DNA from: JANLYC01 sp963815445 | GTDB lineage: Bacteria; Actinomycetota; Actinomycetes; Propionibacteriales; Nocardioidaceae | DNA length: 64,000 bases | NCBI GenBank assembly: GCA_963815445.1 | Contig: CAWFGV010000008.1 | Coordinates: 62,001-126,000, forward strand | Direction: 5' to 3' | In this document: positions 1 to 8,548 of the stretch, piece after piece | Numbering within the stretch: the stretch's first letter is position 1 | How the letters are laid out: each line of letters begins with the position of its first letter | Translations under genes and position numbers: made by a program | Notes under the pieces: model-generated | The model's input: the letters and a program-made list of their open reading frames with translations, nothing else | What the model was told of the DNA's origin: nothing | Databases searched by the model: none

Positions 1-65
1 CGGGGGGTCCACGTCGGTCAGTAAATCTGATTTAACCGTTTTAGGCGAGTCGTGGGACCGGCGTC

Positions 66-521
66 CTACGCCAGCAGGGCGACGACCATCCGGACGAGTC
101 CGAAGGCGATCCACCCTGCCACCAGCACGCGCAACACGAGGCTCCGCGCCCGACCACCGACCAGCTCGAGGTACGACGGCACTGTCCCGCGCTGGACGAC
201 GACCCACGCGACCGTGCCGACCAGCAGCACGGCGAGCGCCAACGCGACGATGCCGAACGGGTTGGCGGTCAGCGCCTCGACGAGCTGGCCGTGCAACAGG
301 TGGACCCAGGATCGCGTCAGCCCGCATCCCGGGCACGGAAGGCCGGTGGCCAGCCGGAAGGGACAGATGACCGGGCCGGCGTCGACTCGCCGTGGATCGA
401 CCAACCGTGCCGCCACGAGCGCGCTCAGGGAGAGTCCAGCCGCGAGCCCCACCGACGGGCCGGCCGTCGGCGAGAAACCGGCGACCCACGTGGGTGGAGC
501 CTCAGCGGAGCGGACGGCCAT
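66..521 (-). CDS. DUF2752 membrane protein
   Basis: A 151-residue protein with the DUF2752 signature: a CP pair at about residues 53-54 followed by CPGCGLTR at 63-70, then hydrophobic segments at about 22-40, 90-110 and 128-150. DUF2752 proteins are small integral membrane proteins of unknown function. The ATG at 521 lies inside the end of the upstream TM2 gene (20-base overlap), so the two are probably co-transcribed and translationally coupled. TM2 and DUF2752 genes are often neighbours in actinobacteria (family knowledge), suggesting a shared envelope role, but no reaction can be assigned. The family call is secure, the function unknown. Confidence 0.85.
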   Translation of the reverse strand: MAVRSAEAPPTWVAGFSPTAGPSVGLAAGLSLSALVAARLVDPRRVDAGPVICPFRLATGLPCPGCGLTRSWVHLLHGQLVEALTANPFGIVALALAVLLVGTVAWVVVQRGTVPSYLELVGGRARSLVLRVLVAGWIAFGLVRMVVALLA

Positions 522-909
522 GGGAGTCAGGAACGGTGCGCATCGCGATCAGGATGATGTCGATGATGGCCCAGATGCCGAGGCCCCCGCAGGTCAGCAG
601 CTTGAGGATCCCCAGGCCGGTGTAGCCGAGGTAGAACCGATCGACCCCGAGCGTGCCGAGAAAGACCGACAGCAGCAGCGCGACCAACCACTCCTTGTCG
701 GAGAAGACGCCGGGCACGTCCTTGGCCTGGAACCAGCCCCCACCGCTGGCCCGGCGCAGTGACGCGTCAGCCCGCAGCTGGCGCCCGGCAGCCATCACGC
801 GCAGGTCGTTCCAGCCGTAGGGCCCGACCTCCTGGCCCATCGAGTGCACGAAGAACTGCTCCTCGGCGGGGTTGCCCGGTGGTGGCGCGTACGACGGGGT
901 CTGGGTCAT
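502..909 (-). CDS. GYF_2-like/TM2 domain membrane protein
   Basis: A 135-residue protein. Residues about 18-68 resemble a GYF_2-type domain (FFVHSMGQEVGPYGWNDL), which in other proteins binds proline-rich peptides. Residues about 71-125 form a TM2 domain: two membrane helices joined by the DRFYLG turn at 90-95. The N-terminus is proline rich. I chose ATG 909 rather than GTG 918 because a TAAGGT hexamer (917-922, minus strand) ends exactly seven bases before the ATG, which fits a leaderless transcript. First gene of a pair with the DUF2752 protein. Function unknown. Confidence 0.85.
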   Translation of the reverse strand: MTQTPSYAPPPGNPAEEQFFVHSMGQEVGPYGWNDLRVMAAGRQLRADASLRRASGGGWFQAKDVPGVFSDKEWLVALLLSVFLGTLGVDRFYLGYTGLGILKLLTCGGLGIWAIIDIILIAMRTVPDSHGRPLR

Positions 910-916
910 GTCGAGC

Positions 917-922
917 ACCTTA
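917..922 (-). promoter_or_regulatory. Leaderless -10 hexamer for the TM2 gene
   Basis: TAAGGT read on the minus strand, seven bases before ATG 909. This matches the actinobacterial TANNNT-N6/7-start pattern of leaderless mRNAs. It decides the TM2 start. The 919-1055 interval is the divergent control region shared with korA. Confidence 0.5.
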
Positions 923-1055
923 GGGCGTGGACCGTCGCAGGCGGGGGCGGACTCGCCTCACCGAGATACGGACTCTGTCACAAACAACAAACTCACCGGC
1001 GTATGCTCGAAAGAGCAGGAAATTCAGCAGCAAACCGTTCGGGATTGAGGATGCA

Positions 1056-2942
1056 GTGACCAAACAGGTCAAGCAGCTCGACCGAGTGATCATCCGCTTC
1101 GCCGGCGACTCCGGAGACGGCATGCAACTCACCGGCGATCGCTTCACCCAGGAGACAGCCGCGTTCGGCAACGACCTGTCGACCCTCCCCAACTTCCCGG
1201 CCGAGATCCGCGCCCCAGCAGGCACGCTTCCAGGGGTCTCGTCGTTCCAGCTGCATTTCGCCGACCACGACATCCTGACTCCGGGCGACACCCCGGATGT
1301 GCTGGTCGCGATGAACCCGGCTGCGCTGCGGGCCAACCTCAGAGATCTGAGCGCAGGCGGCACGCTGATCGTCGACACGCACGACTTCTCCGACCGTAAT
1401 CTCGCCAAGGCCGGGTACCAGACCAACCCGCTCGAGGACGGTTCGCTCGAGGGCTACAACCTGCATGACATCGACCTGACCGCGCTCACGGTCGAGGCAG
1501 TCAAGGTCTTCGGACTGAGCCGCAAGGACGCGGGTCGGGCCAAGAACATGTTTTCCCTCGGGTTGCTCTCGTGGCTCTACGGCCGCCCGGTCGAGACCAC
1601 GGAGCGGTTCCTGTCGACGCGCTTCGCCAAGACGCCCGACATTCGCGACGCCAACATTGCGGCGTTCAAGGCGGGCTGGAACTTCGGTGAGACCACCGAG
1701 ACGTTCGCCGTCTCCTACGAGATCAAACCGGCGCCGATGCGTACGGGCACCTACCGCAACATCTCCGGCAACCTGGCACTCAGCTATGGACTGGTGGCCG
1801 CGTCGGTCCGGTCCGGTCTGCCGCTGTTCCTCGGGGCCTACCCCATCACTCCGGCCTCCGACATCCTGCACGAGCTCAGCAAGCACAAGCGGTTCGGCGT
1901 GATGACGTTCCAGGCCGAGGACGAGATCGCGGGCATCGGCGCGGCGCTCGGGGCTTCCTTCGGCGGTGCGCTCGGCGTCACGACGACATCGGGGCCGGGC
2001 ATCTCGCTCAAGAGTGAGACCATCGGCCTGGCTGTCTCACTCGAGCTGCCGCTCGTCATCGTCGACGTCCAGCGCGGTGGTCCGTCCACCGGCCTGCCCA
2101 CCAAGACCGAGCAGTCCGACCTGCTGCAGGCGATGTTCGGCCGCAACGGTGAGGCACCGCTCCCGATCGTGGCGCCGCAGTCGCCCGGCGACTGCTTCGA
2201 CGCGGCGCTCGAGGCCGCTCGCATCGCGTTGACCTATCGGACACCGGTCATACTGCTGTCCGACGGCTATCTGGCCAATGGATCAGAACCGTGGCAGCTT
2301 CCCGACGTCGACGCCTTGCCGCTGATCGACCCAGCGTTCGCCACCGCACCCAACCACGAGACCGAGTCGGGTGACCGTGAGTTCTGGCCCTACCAGCGCG
2401 ATCCCGAGACACTGGCCCGGCCGTGGGCAGTGCCGGGCACTCCGGGACTCGAGCACCGCATCGGTGGTCTCGAGAAGGCCGATGGGCACGGGAACATCAG
2501 CTACGACCCCACCAATCACGACCTGATGGTGCGCACCCGGCAGGCGAAGGTCGACCGGATCGCGGACACGATCGGACCTCTCGACGTCGATGACCCCGAC
2601 GGCCAGGCTCGGGTGCTCGTCCTGGGCTGGGGTTCGACGTACGGACCGATCGGGGCGGCCTGCCGGCGGCTTCGGAACCAGGGACTGCACATAGCCCAGG
2701 CCCACGTTCGCCATCTCAACCCGTTCCCGACCAACCTCGGTGACGTGCTGCGCCGCTACGACCGGGTCGTCGTACCGGAGATGAACCTCGGTCAGCTCGC
2801 GCTCCTGCTCCGGGCCAAGTTCCTCGTCGACGTGGTCGCCTACAACCAGGTACGCGGACTGCCCTTCACTGCGACCGAGCTCGAAGCCGTCCTCAGCTCG
2901 ACGATCGACTCTGTCGACGGCAACGGAGGTGACCGGTCATGA
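1056..2942 (+). CDS. korA: 2-oxoacid:ferredoxin oxidoreductase, fused gamma-alpha subunit
   Basis: Large subunit of the 2-oxoglutarate (2-oxoacid):ferredoxin oxidoreductase, which oxidatively decarboxylates 2-oxoglutarate to succinyl-CoA and reduces ferredoxin. The N-terminal gamma domain begins with FAGDSGDGMQLTG. The alpha domain follows with the YPITPASD motif and the conserved QRGGPSTGLPTKTEQSD stretch. With the GTG start at 1056 the protein has 628 residues, normal for the fused actinobacterial form. I chose this GTG because TTGAGG sits about six bases upstream and because the 43 codons before it read as non-family, basic sequence. The gene overlaps korB by four bases (ATGA), as expected for an obligate heterodimer. 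Confidence 0.93.
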   Translation: MTKQVKQLDRVIIRFAGDSGDGMQLTGDRFTQETAAFGNDLSTLPNFPAEIRAPAGTLPGVSSFQLHFADHDILTPGDTPDVLVAMNPAALRANLRDLSAGGTLIVDTHDFSDRNLAKAGYQTNPLEDGSLEGYNLHDIDLTALTVEAVKVFGLSRKDAGRAKNMFSLGLLSWLYGRPVETTERFLSTRFAKTPDIRDANIAAFKAGWNFGETTETFAVSYEIKPAPMRTGTYRNISGNLALSYGLVAASVRSGLPLFLGAYPITPASDILHELSKHKRFGVMTFQAEDEIAGIGAALGASFGGALGVTTTSGPGISLKSETIGLAVSLELPLVIVDVQRGGPSTGLPTKTEQSDLLQAMFGRNGEAPLPIVAPQSPGDCFDAALEAARIALTYRTPVILLSDGYLANGSEPWQLPDVDALPLIDPAFATAPNHETESGDREFWPYQRDPETLARPWAVPGTPGLEHRIGGLEKADGHGNISYDPTNHDLMVRTRQAKVDRIADTIGPLDVDDPDGQARVLVLGWGSTYGPIGAACRRLRNQGLHIAQAHVRHLNPFPTNLGDVLRRYDRVVVPEMNLGQLALLLRAKFLVDVVAYNQVRGLPFTATELEAVLSSTIDSVDGNGGDRS

Positions 2943-3922
2943 CCGCCGACCTACCCATGCCGGGGCTGCGAGACGTTCCCGCGTCCGACGCCCCGATGAC
3001 TCGCAAGACGTTCACGTCCGACCAGGAGGTCCGGTGGTGTCCCGGCTGTGGCGACTACATCATCCTCGCCGCCGTGCAGAGCTTCCTGCCGTCACTCGGG
3101 CTCAAGCGCGAGAACATCGTCTTCGTCTCCGGCATCGGCTGCTCGTCACGGTTCCCGTACTACCTCGACACCTACGGCATGCACTCGATCCACGGTCGGG
3201 CCCCCGCGATCGCCACCGGGCTCGCCACGTCACGGTCGGATCTCTCGGTGTGGGTGGTGACGGGTGACGGCGATGCGCTCTCGATCGGGGGCAACCACCT
3301 GATCCACGCGATGCGGCGCAACGTCAACCTGACGATCCTGTTGTTCAACAACCGGATCTACGGGCTGACCAAGGGCCAGTACTCCCCCACGTCCGAACCT
3401 GGCAAGATCACCAAGTCGACACCGATGGGGTCGGTCGACTTTCCGTTCAACCCAGTGTCCTTGGCCCTTGGTGCCGAGGCGACCTTCGTGGCTCGTACGC
3501 TCGACAACGACCGCGCCCACCTGACCGAAGTGCTCCAGGCGGCGGCGGCGCACCGCGGCACCGCTCTTGTCGAGATCTACCAGAACTGTCCGATCTTCAA
3601 CGACGGCGCATTCGAGATGCTCAAGGACAAGGACGAAGCAGCGGCGCGCCTGGTACGGCTGAAGCACGGCGAGCCGGTGACCGTCGGCGACCGGACCTGG
3701 ATCCATGACGCACACGACGACAATCCCGCCCGCGCATTCGAGATCTCACGCCTCGACTCGCTCAGCATGGAACACGTTCCCATCGGCATCTTCCGCCAGG
3801 TCGACCGGCCGACGTACGACGACCAGGTACGCGCGCAGGTCGAAGCGGCACGTTCTGAGCACGGCGACGGCGACCTCGCGGCGTTGATCGCAGGCACCGA
3901 CACCTGGCAGGTCGGCGCCTGA
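2939..3922 (+). CDS. korB: 2-oxoacid:ferredoxin oxidoreductase, beta subunit
   Basis: The 327-residue thiamine-diphosphate subunit that partners KorA. The TPP/Mg motif is GDGDA at 109-113 followed by the downstream N-rich stretch (LLFNNRIYGLTKGQ). Four cysteines are in the family's cluster positions: C34 and C37 in WCPGCG, C68 in GIGCS and C217 in NCPIF. In characterised homologues these hold one [4Fe-4S] cluster that passes electrons to ferredoxin. The length is typical. The start is fixed by the ATGA overlap with korA and a GGAGGT just upstream. Confidence 0.94.
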   Translation: MTADLPMPGLRDVPASDAPMTRKTFTSDQEVRWCPGCGDYIILAAVQSFLPSLGLKRENIVFVSGIGCSSRFPYYLDTYGMHSIHGRAPAIATGLATSRSDLSVWVVTGDGDALSIGGNHLIHAMRRNVNLTILLFNNRIYGLTKGQYSPTSEPGKITKSTPMGSVDFPFNPVSLALGAEATFVARTLDNDRAHLTEVLQAAAAHRGTALVEIYQNCPIFNDGAFEMLKDKDEAAARLVRLKHGEPVTVGDRTWIHDAHDDNPARAFEISRLDSLSMEHVPIGIFRQVDRPTYDDQVRAQVEAARSEHGDGDLAALIAGTDTWQVGA

Positions 3923-3973
3923 CCCTGCTCGGCTGCGACTGGTGCAGAGCGGGCGGAACTGCCGGAGCGTCGA

Positions 3974-3979
3974 TACTCT
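3974..3979 (+). promoter_or_regulatory. Leaderless -10 hexamer (TACTCT)
   Basis: TACTCT ends six bases before the ATG at 3986, matching the TANNNT-N6/7-start pattern of leaderless transcripts. It supports separate transcription of the 3986 gene from korAB. Confidence 0.4.
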
Positions 3980-3985
3980 CGGCAC

Positions 3986-4498
3986 ATGCCGGACAGCACC
4001 CTGGAAGGCCTCGACGCGTCCCCGGGCGAGTCCATTCGACGGATCGGCGCCCTGATCGGACTTCTCGCGCTCGTTGCCGTGGTGGTCGCCGGGGCCAGCT
4101 CGCTACTCGGCGTACGCACGGCGACCGCGACCGGGTCTGGGTCGGGCTACACGCTCGAGCTGAGCTACCCGCGCGTGGCGCGGGCCGGCCTCGACGTGAC
4201 CTGGCAGCTCAACGTGCATCACCCGGGCGGCTTCGCGAAAGCCCTGACGTTGTCATTGTCAGCCGACCAGTTCGACATCTACGAGCATCAGGCGTTCTAC
4301 CCCGAGCCGACATCCCAGACGCGTACGGCTGGCCAGCTGCTGCTGACGTTCGAGTCGCCTCCCGGGGACACCTTCGTGCTGTCGTTCGACGCGTACGTTC
4401 AGCCGTCGAGCCAGGTCGGCAAGACTGCGACGGTCGCCGTACTGCGCCGGGGCGAGCCGGTGGCCGCCGTTCACTACTCGACCGTGCTGGCCCCCTAG
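3986..4498 (+). CDS. Membrane-anchored extracellular protein of unknown function
   Basis: A 170-residue protein not recognised from any named family. Residues about 20-45 form one hydrophobic segment, and the remaining 125 residues are beta-strand rich (alternating hydrophobic runs such as YTLELSYP and VTWQLNVHHPGG) with no cysteine. The layout suggests one membrane anchor with an immunoglobulin- or cohesin-like extracellular domain. It ends eight bases before the DUF421 gene, so the two are probably co-transcribed. DUF421 partners are often small membrane proteins, which is the only functional hint. Confidence 0.75.
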   Translation: MPDSTLEGLDASPGESIRRIGALIGLLALVAVVVAGASSLLGVRTATATGSGSGYTLELSYPRVARAGLDVTWQLNVHHPGGFAKALTLSLSADQFDIYEHQAFYPEPTSQTRTAGQLLLTFESPPGDTFVLSFDAYVQPSSQVGKTATVAVLRRGEPVAAVHYSTVLAP

Positions 4499-4506
4499 GA
4501 GATCGC

Positions 4507-4986
4507 ATGGAGATCGTGGTCCGAGCTGTCATCGTCTTCGCATTCCTGTGGGCCGTCACGCGGATCGCTGGACGGGCGACCCTCGGGGAGCTGAGCACCT
4601 TCGAGCTTCTCCTGTACGTGACCATGGGCGACCTCGTCCAGCAGGCGGTGACGCAGCAGGACTACTCCGTCACGTCGGCCCTCCTGGCGGTCGGGGTCTT
4701 CGCCTTGGCGACCATCGGCCTGTCCTGGCTCTCGTGGCGATGGCCGGCATCGAGACCTTGGATCAACGGCGTCCCCATCGTGATCGTCAAGGACGGACAG
4801 CTCCAGACGCAGGCCATGCGGCGGCAGCGGCTGAGCTTCGACGACCTCGCCACATCCGCCCGACAGCAGGGGATCCGCCGGATCTCCGAGATCGAGATAG
4901 CTGTCCTGGAGACCGACGGGCGAATCTCGTTCTTCACCCTCGATGTCGAGAAGTCGGGCGCCCCGGACACGCCGGCTGCTGGATGA
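4507..4986 (+). CDS. DUF421/YetF-like membrane protein
   Basis: A 159-residue protein of the DUF421 (YetF) family. The N-terminal half has two to three membrane helices (about 4-20, 30-48, 57-75) containing the conserved RIAGRATLGELSTFELLLY stretch. The C-terminal half is the cytosolic DUF421 domain (NGVPIVIVKDGQ to about 150). A strong AGGAG lies five bases before ATG 4507. In Bacillus, YetF/YrbG-type proteins affect stress resistance, but the molecular role is not established. It forms a two-gene unit with the preceding single-pass protein. Confidence 0.88.
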   Translation: MEIVVRAVIVFAFLWAVTRIAGRATLGELSTFELLLYVTMGDLVQQAVTQQDYSVTSALLAVGVFALATIGLSWLSWRWPASRPWINGVPIVIVKDGQLQTQAMRRQRLSFDDLATSARQQGIRRISEIEIAVLETDGRISFFTLDVEKSGAPDTPAAG

Positions 4987-5030
4987 CCGAAAGGCGGCAG
5001 CGGTGGCCGGTCGGCGACTGGCTCGACGGC

Positions 5031-5789
5031 TCAGCTGAGCTGGGTGGTGAAGACCCCGGTATAAGACCTGATGAACCGCTTCTTGGGCGGCACGCTGGCT
5101 CGCCACCACCAACGGCCACTCCGCGGAGCCGGTACGTAGAAGCGGAAGTGGCCCCGCTTCCCCGTCTGGGCGGAGCGGGCGCGGTGCCAGCTGCAGGTGG
5201 CGCAGGACCGTTTCTCGAGGTAGATCACGCGGTGGACCCAGTTGGGACGCACGGTCCCGTGAAAGTTGCCTGACACGTCCTCCAGCCTCGCCCGCATCTC
5301 GCGGTGCACCAGCAGGGTCGTGGTGGCCGACGAGCGCCTCAGCTTGGAGTTTCCGCGGAAGACCACCTTGTAGTCGGCGTTGCCGACTGCCGTCGGCCGG
5401 AACACGAACTTCGGGGATGATCCTGAACCTGCTCGTGTCCGAGCCAGGTACGTCCACGAGGAGTGCCCCACCAGCCGCCGGAACAAACGGACGTGAACAT
5501 TCTTGACCGCACCCCGCCGCCCAGAGACGACAGCCGTCACCTGACCAGCGATGCGGGCGTGCGTGTGCCACCGCCGGGTATGGCCGAAGTCGAGGAAGCG
5601 GATACTGGTGCGGTGACGGGCCGCAACGGTGGCGAGGGCCGCCGGCGTACCCGCTGTACCTGCGGAGGCGGTCGGCGATGTCGCCGGCCCGGGCGATGCG
5701 GCGGAGACCGCCGTGACGCCTGGCGCTGACAGCAGCGCCACCGAGGTCAGCGAGGCCGCAAGGAACCGCAGCGACGAGACACGCGACAT
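5031..5789 (-). CDS. Secreted protein of unknown function
   Basis: A 252-residue protein with a classic signal peptide (basic n-region, hydrophobic 8-28, Ala-Ala-Ser cleavage region near 29-32). The mature part is rich in Arg, Ser and Thr and looks like one or two beta-sandwich domains: residues about 75-160 resemble bacterial Ig-like/big-domain repeats (VFRPTAVGNADYKVVFRGN). A second part contains a CATC motif (about residues 195-198) and an aromatic/Arg-rich tail (RSGRWWWRAS). It is convergent with the DUF421 gene. No enzyme motif is seen. Confidence 0.8.
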   Translation of the reverse strand: MSRVSSLRFLAASLTSVALLSAPGVTAVSAASPGPATSPTASAGTAGTPAALATVAARHRTSIRFLDFGHTRRWHTHARIAGQVTAVVSGRRGAVKNVHVRLFRRLVGHSSWTYLARTRAGSGSSPKFVFRPTAVGNADYKVVFRGNSKLRRSSATTTLLVHREMRARLEDVSGNFHGTVRPNWVHRVIYLEKRSCATCSWHRARSAQTGKRGHFRFYVPAPRSGRWWWRASVPPKKRFIRSYTGVFTTQLS

Positions 5790-5974
5790 GGGACAACCCT
5801 TCTGGATCGGGCGGTTTCACACCGAGGTTGGCCCCGGACCGCCCTCACGGTAGGCAGATCCGTCCGGGTGAAGCAACCTGCTGAGCCAGGCTATGTTTCG
5901 CTTGCTACGCTCCGAGCCGGCACCGATGTCTCGTTGGATCGTCGGCCGGTCGCTGCCACCAGGGGGAAATCACC

Positions 5975-7411
5975 GTGCAGAGAACGTCACTCGTCGCCGT
6001 CACGTGTGTGCTGGCCCTGGCCCTCGGCGCGGGCGCGGCGCCGGCGCTGCCGCATCCGGCCGCCCCGGCCAGTTTCGCGGCTCCGCCGTACGCGGCAGCC
6101 CGCTCGACGCCGGTCGAGGATCCGTACTACCCGGCGCACGGAGACCCAGGTGTCGACACGCTGCACTACGGGCTAGACCTGCGCTGGGCGCCGCGCACCC
6201 GCGTGCTGTCCGGAACCGCCAAGATCGCCCTCCGGGTCACCAGGGCGACGAGCTCGGTCCAGCTCGACCTCGGGGCACCGTTGCGGGTCCTACGCGTCAC
6301 GCTGGACGGACGCCGGGCGCGCTTCACCCACCCGGGCAACGTCGTGCGTGTCCACCGCAAGGGGCTGCACGCCGACTCGCGCCACCGCCTCGTGATCACC
6401 TACCGCGGTACGCCTCGCCCTGTGCACGCCCCCACGACCCGGTCGGACTTCGAACGGCTGGGCTGGACCATCCGCCCCAACGGAACCGTGTGGACGATGC
6501 AGGAGCCGTTCGGTGCCTTCACGTGGTATCCGGTCAACGACCAGCCATCTGACAAGGCGTACTACGACTTCCGCATCGACGTGCCGGCTCGATGGGTCGG
6601 CATCGCAAACGGCAGGATGGTCAACCGGCATACGGTCAAAGGCCGGACCGTCACGCGGTGGCACCTCGCATCGCCGGCCGCGAGCTACCTGACCACGATC
6701 GCCATCGGCGACTACCGGCGTTTCGCCGATACGGGTCCGCACGGACTACCCCTGACGTACTGGTTGCCCAAAGGTTCACCAGCAAGCTGGCTGCGCATCC
6801 TCCGTCGGATGCCGCACATGCTGCGCTGGTTGGAGGCCGAGCTCGGGCCGTATCCGTTCGACCGGGCCGGCGCCGTCGTCGTTCCGTCGCGGTCCGCGAT
6901 GGAGACGCAGACCCTGGTGACGATGGGGTCCGGCGCGTTCACCCGGTCCGATCGGGTGGCGGTCGTCCTGCACGAGCTCGCCCACCAGTGGTACGGCGAC
7001 ACGGTCACCCCCACCACCTGGAAGGACCTGTGGCTCAACGAGGCTTTCGCGATGTACATCCAGGCCCGCTGGGAGAGCGAGCACGGAGGCACCCGGATGG
7101 CTCGTTGGGTGGACTACTGGACCTCGAACGACCAGGCGTACCGGGACTCGGACGGACCGCCCGGCGCCTGGCGCCGTGATCGGTTCGGCGAGACCTGCGT
7201 CTACTACTGCGGAGCCCTGGTCCTGCACAAGCTGCGGCACCGGATCGGCCCCGAGACGTTCAACCGCGCGCTGCGGGCCTGGCCGCAACGCCATCGGTCG
7301 GGCAACGCGTCCCGGGCGTCGTACATCCGGTGGCTCGGCCGCTTCTCGCACCGCCACGTCGGGCCTTGGCTGAACCACGTGCTCGACGCCAGGAACTCAC
7401 CCTTCGACTGA
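5975..7411 (+). CDS. Secreted M1-family metallopeptidase
   Basis: A 478-residue gluzincin aminopeptidase-like protein. The zinc site is HELAH at 333-337 with the third ligand E356 in LNEAF, exactly the HEXXH-X18-E spacing of family M1. The exopeptidase GAMEN motif is altered to SAMET (307-311), as in many single-domain bacterial M1 members, so strict aminopeptidase activity is uncertain. A signal peptide occupies residues 1-30 and the protein is probably extracellular. The N-terminal saddle domain spans about 55-250. It lacks the long helical C-terminal domain of PepN. The GTG start at 5975 is preceded by AGGGGGAAATCACC. Confidence 0.92.
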   Translation: MQRTSLVAVTCVLALALGAGAAPALPHPAAPASFAAPPYAAARSTPVEDPYYPAHGDPGVDTLHYGLDLRWAPRTRVLSGTAKIALRVTRATSSVQLDLGAPLRVLRVTLDGRRARFTHPGNVVRVHRKGLHADSRHRLVITYRGTPRPVHAPTTRSDFERLGWTIRPNGTVWTMQEPFGAFTWYPVNDQPSDKAYYDFRIDVPARWVGIANGRMVNRHTVKGRTVTRWHLASPAASYLTTIAIGDYRRFADTGPHGLPLTYWLPKGSPASWLRILRRMPHMLRWLEAELGPYPFDRAGAVVVPSRSAMETQTLVTMGSGAFTRSDRVAVVLHELAHQWYGDTVTPTTWKDLWLNEAFAMYIQARWESEHGGTRMARWVDYWTSNDQAYRDSDGPPGAWRRDRFGETCVYYCGALVLHKLRHRIGPETFNRALRAWPQRHRSGNASRASYIRWLGRFSHRHVGPWLNHVLDARNSPFD

Positions 7412-7478
7412 GCCGCGTCGCCCTGGAGGCTCCAGCCGACTGACAGGAGTCAACCCGGTGGACGGTTCTGACCCGGGT

Positions 7479-7484
7479 TAGGCT
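7479..7484 (+). promoter_or_regulatory. Leaderless -10 hexamer (TAGGCT) for rarD
   Basis: TAGGCT ends seven bases before ATG 7492. No Shine-Dalgarno precedes that ATG, so a leaderless transcript is likely. Confidence 0.55.
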
Positions 7485-7491
7485 CGCTCCC

Positions 7492-8517
7492 ATGCACGAG
7501 GAGCGACGCGGTATGGCGCTGGGCGCCGCGGCGTTCGGGCTCTGGGGCCTGTTCCCCCTCTACTGGCCGTTGCTCGAGCCCGCCAGAGCCACCGAGATCC
7601 TGGCCCACCGCGTGCTGTGGTCGCTCGTCGTCACGACCGTCATGCTGCTCGTCACCCGCCGCACGGCGGCGCTGCCGGCGATGTGGCGCAACCGGCGGGT
7701 TCGCTTCGTGATGATCGGCGCCGGCCTGACCATCGGGATGAACTGGTACACCTACATCTGGGGCGTCAACAACGGCCACGTGGTCGAGACGTCGCTCGGC
7801 TACTACATCAACCCCCTCGTCACGGTGCTGATGGGTGTCGTCATCCTGGGCGAGCGACTGCGCCGTTGGCAGTGGGGCGCCCTCACCATCGCGTTCGTCG
7901 CGGTCATCGTCCTGACGCTCGAGCTGGGTCGACCGCCCTGGATCTCGCTCGTGCTCGCGTTCAGCTTCGGCACCTACGGTTTGTTGAAGAAGCAGGCGGC
8001 CGTGGGACCGATCGAGGGGCTGACGTACGAAGGTCTGGTGCTGGCGCCGCTGGCGCTCGGCTACGTGGTGTGGCTGTCGGTCGTCGGGCAAGCCACCGCC
8101 TGGACGCAAGGCCCCGACCATGTCGCCCTCCTGGCCACCACCGGTCTGGTGACGGCGGCTCCCCTCCTCTGTTTCGCCGGCGCCGCCAACCGGATCTCGC
8201 TCACGACCCTGGGGTTACTGCAGTACATCGCTCCGACCCTGCAGTTCCTGCTCGGCGTACTTGTCTTCGACGAGCCCATGCCCTGGATGCGGTGGGTCGG
8301 CTTCTCGCTGGTGTGGGTCGCCCTGGCGATCTTCACCGTGGAGTCGCTGGCTGCGTCACGTCGCCGCTCCCAGACCCAGACCACTCATGGGGCGGCCGTC
8401 GAGGCCGGCGTCGTCCTCGACCCTGACTGCCTCGGTGATCGACCAGGCCCAGCGGTGTCGCCAGGGCAGACCCATCGCCCGCCGGAGCACGTCACCACGA
8501 TCCGCGAGGACGTCTGA
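7492..8517 (+). CDS. rarD: EamA/RarD-family transporter
   Basis: A 341-residue member of the EamA (drug/metabolite transporter) superfamily, RarD type, with ten predicted membrane helices between about residues 8 and 290. Family landmarks are AAFGLWGLFPLYW at the N-terminus, NWYTYIWGVNNGHVVETSLGYYINPL near 85-110 and the repeated second EamA half (TLGLLQYIAPTLQFLLGVLVF). RarD was first noted for chloramphenicol sensitivity and its natural substrate is not known. The last 50 residues are a hydrophilic cytosolic tail. A leaderless promoter fixes the ATG. Confidence 0.9.
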   Translation: MHEERRGMALGAAAFGLWGLFPLYWPLLEPARATEILAHRVLWSLVVTTVMLLVTRRTAALPAMWRNRRVRFVMIGAGLTIGMNWYTYIWGVNNGHVVETSLGYYINPLVTVLMGVVILGERLRRWQWGALTIAFVAVIVLTLELGRPPWISLVLAFSFGTYGLLKKQAAVGPIEGLTYEGLVLAPLALGYVVWLSVVGQATAWTQGPDHVALLATTGLVTAAPLLCFAGAANRISLTTLGLLQYIAPTLQFLLGVLVFDEPMPWMRWVGFSLVWVALAIFTVESLAASRRRSQTQTTHGAAVEAGVVLDPDCLGDRPGPAVSPGQTHRPPEHVTTIREDV

Positions 8518-8548
8518 CGGGTGGCAGGCCTGCGAGTCGCGTGCTGCG

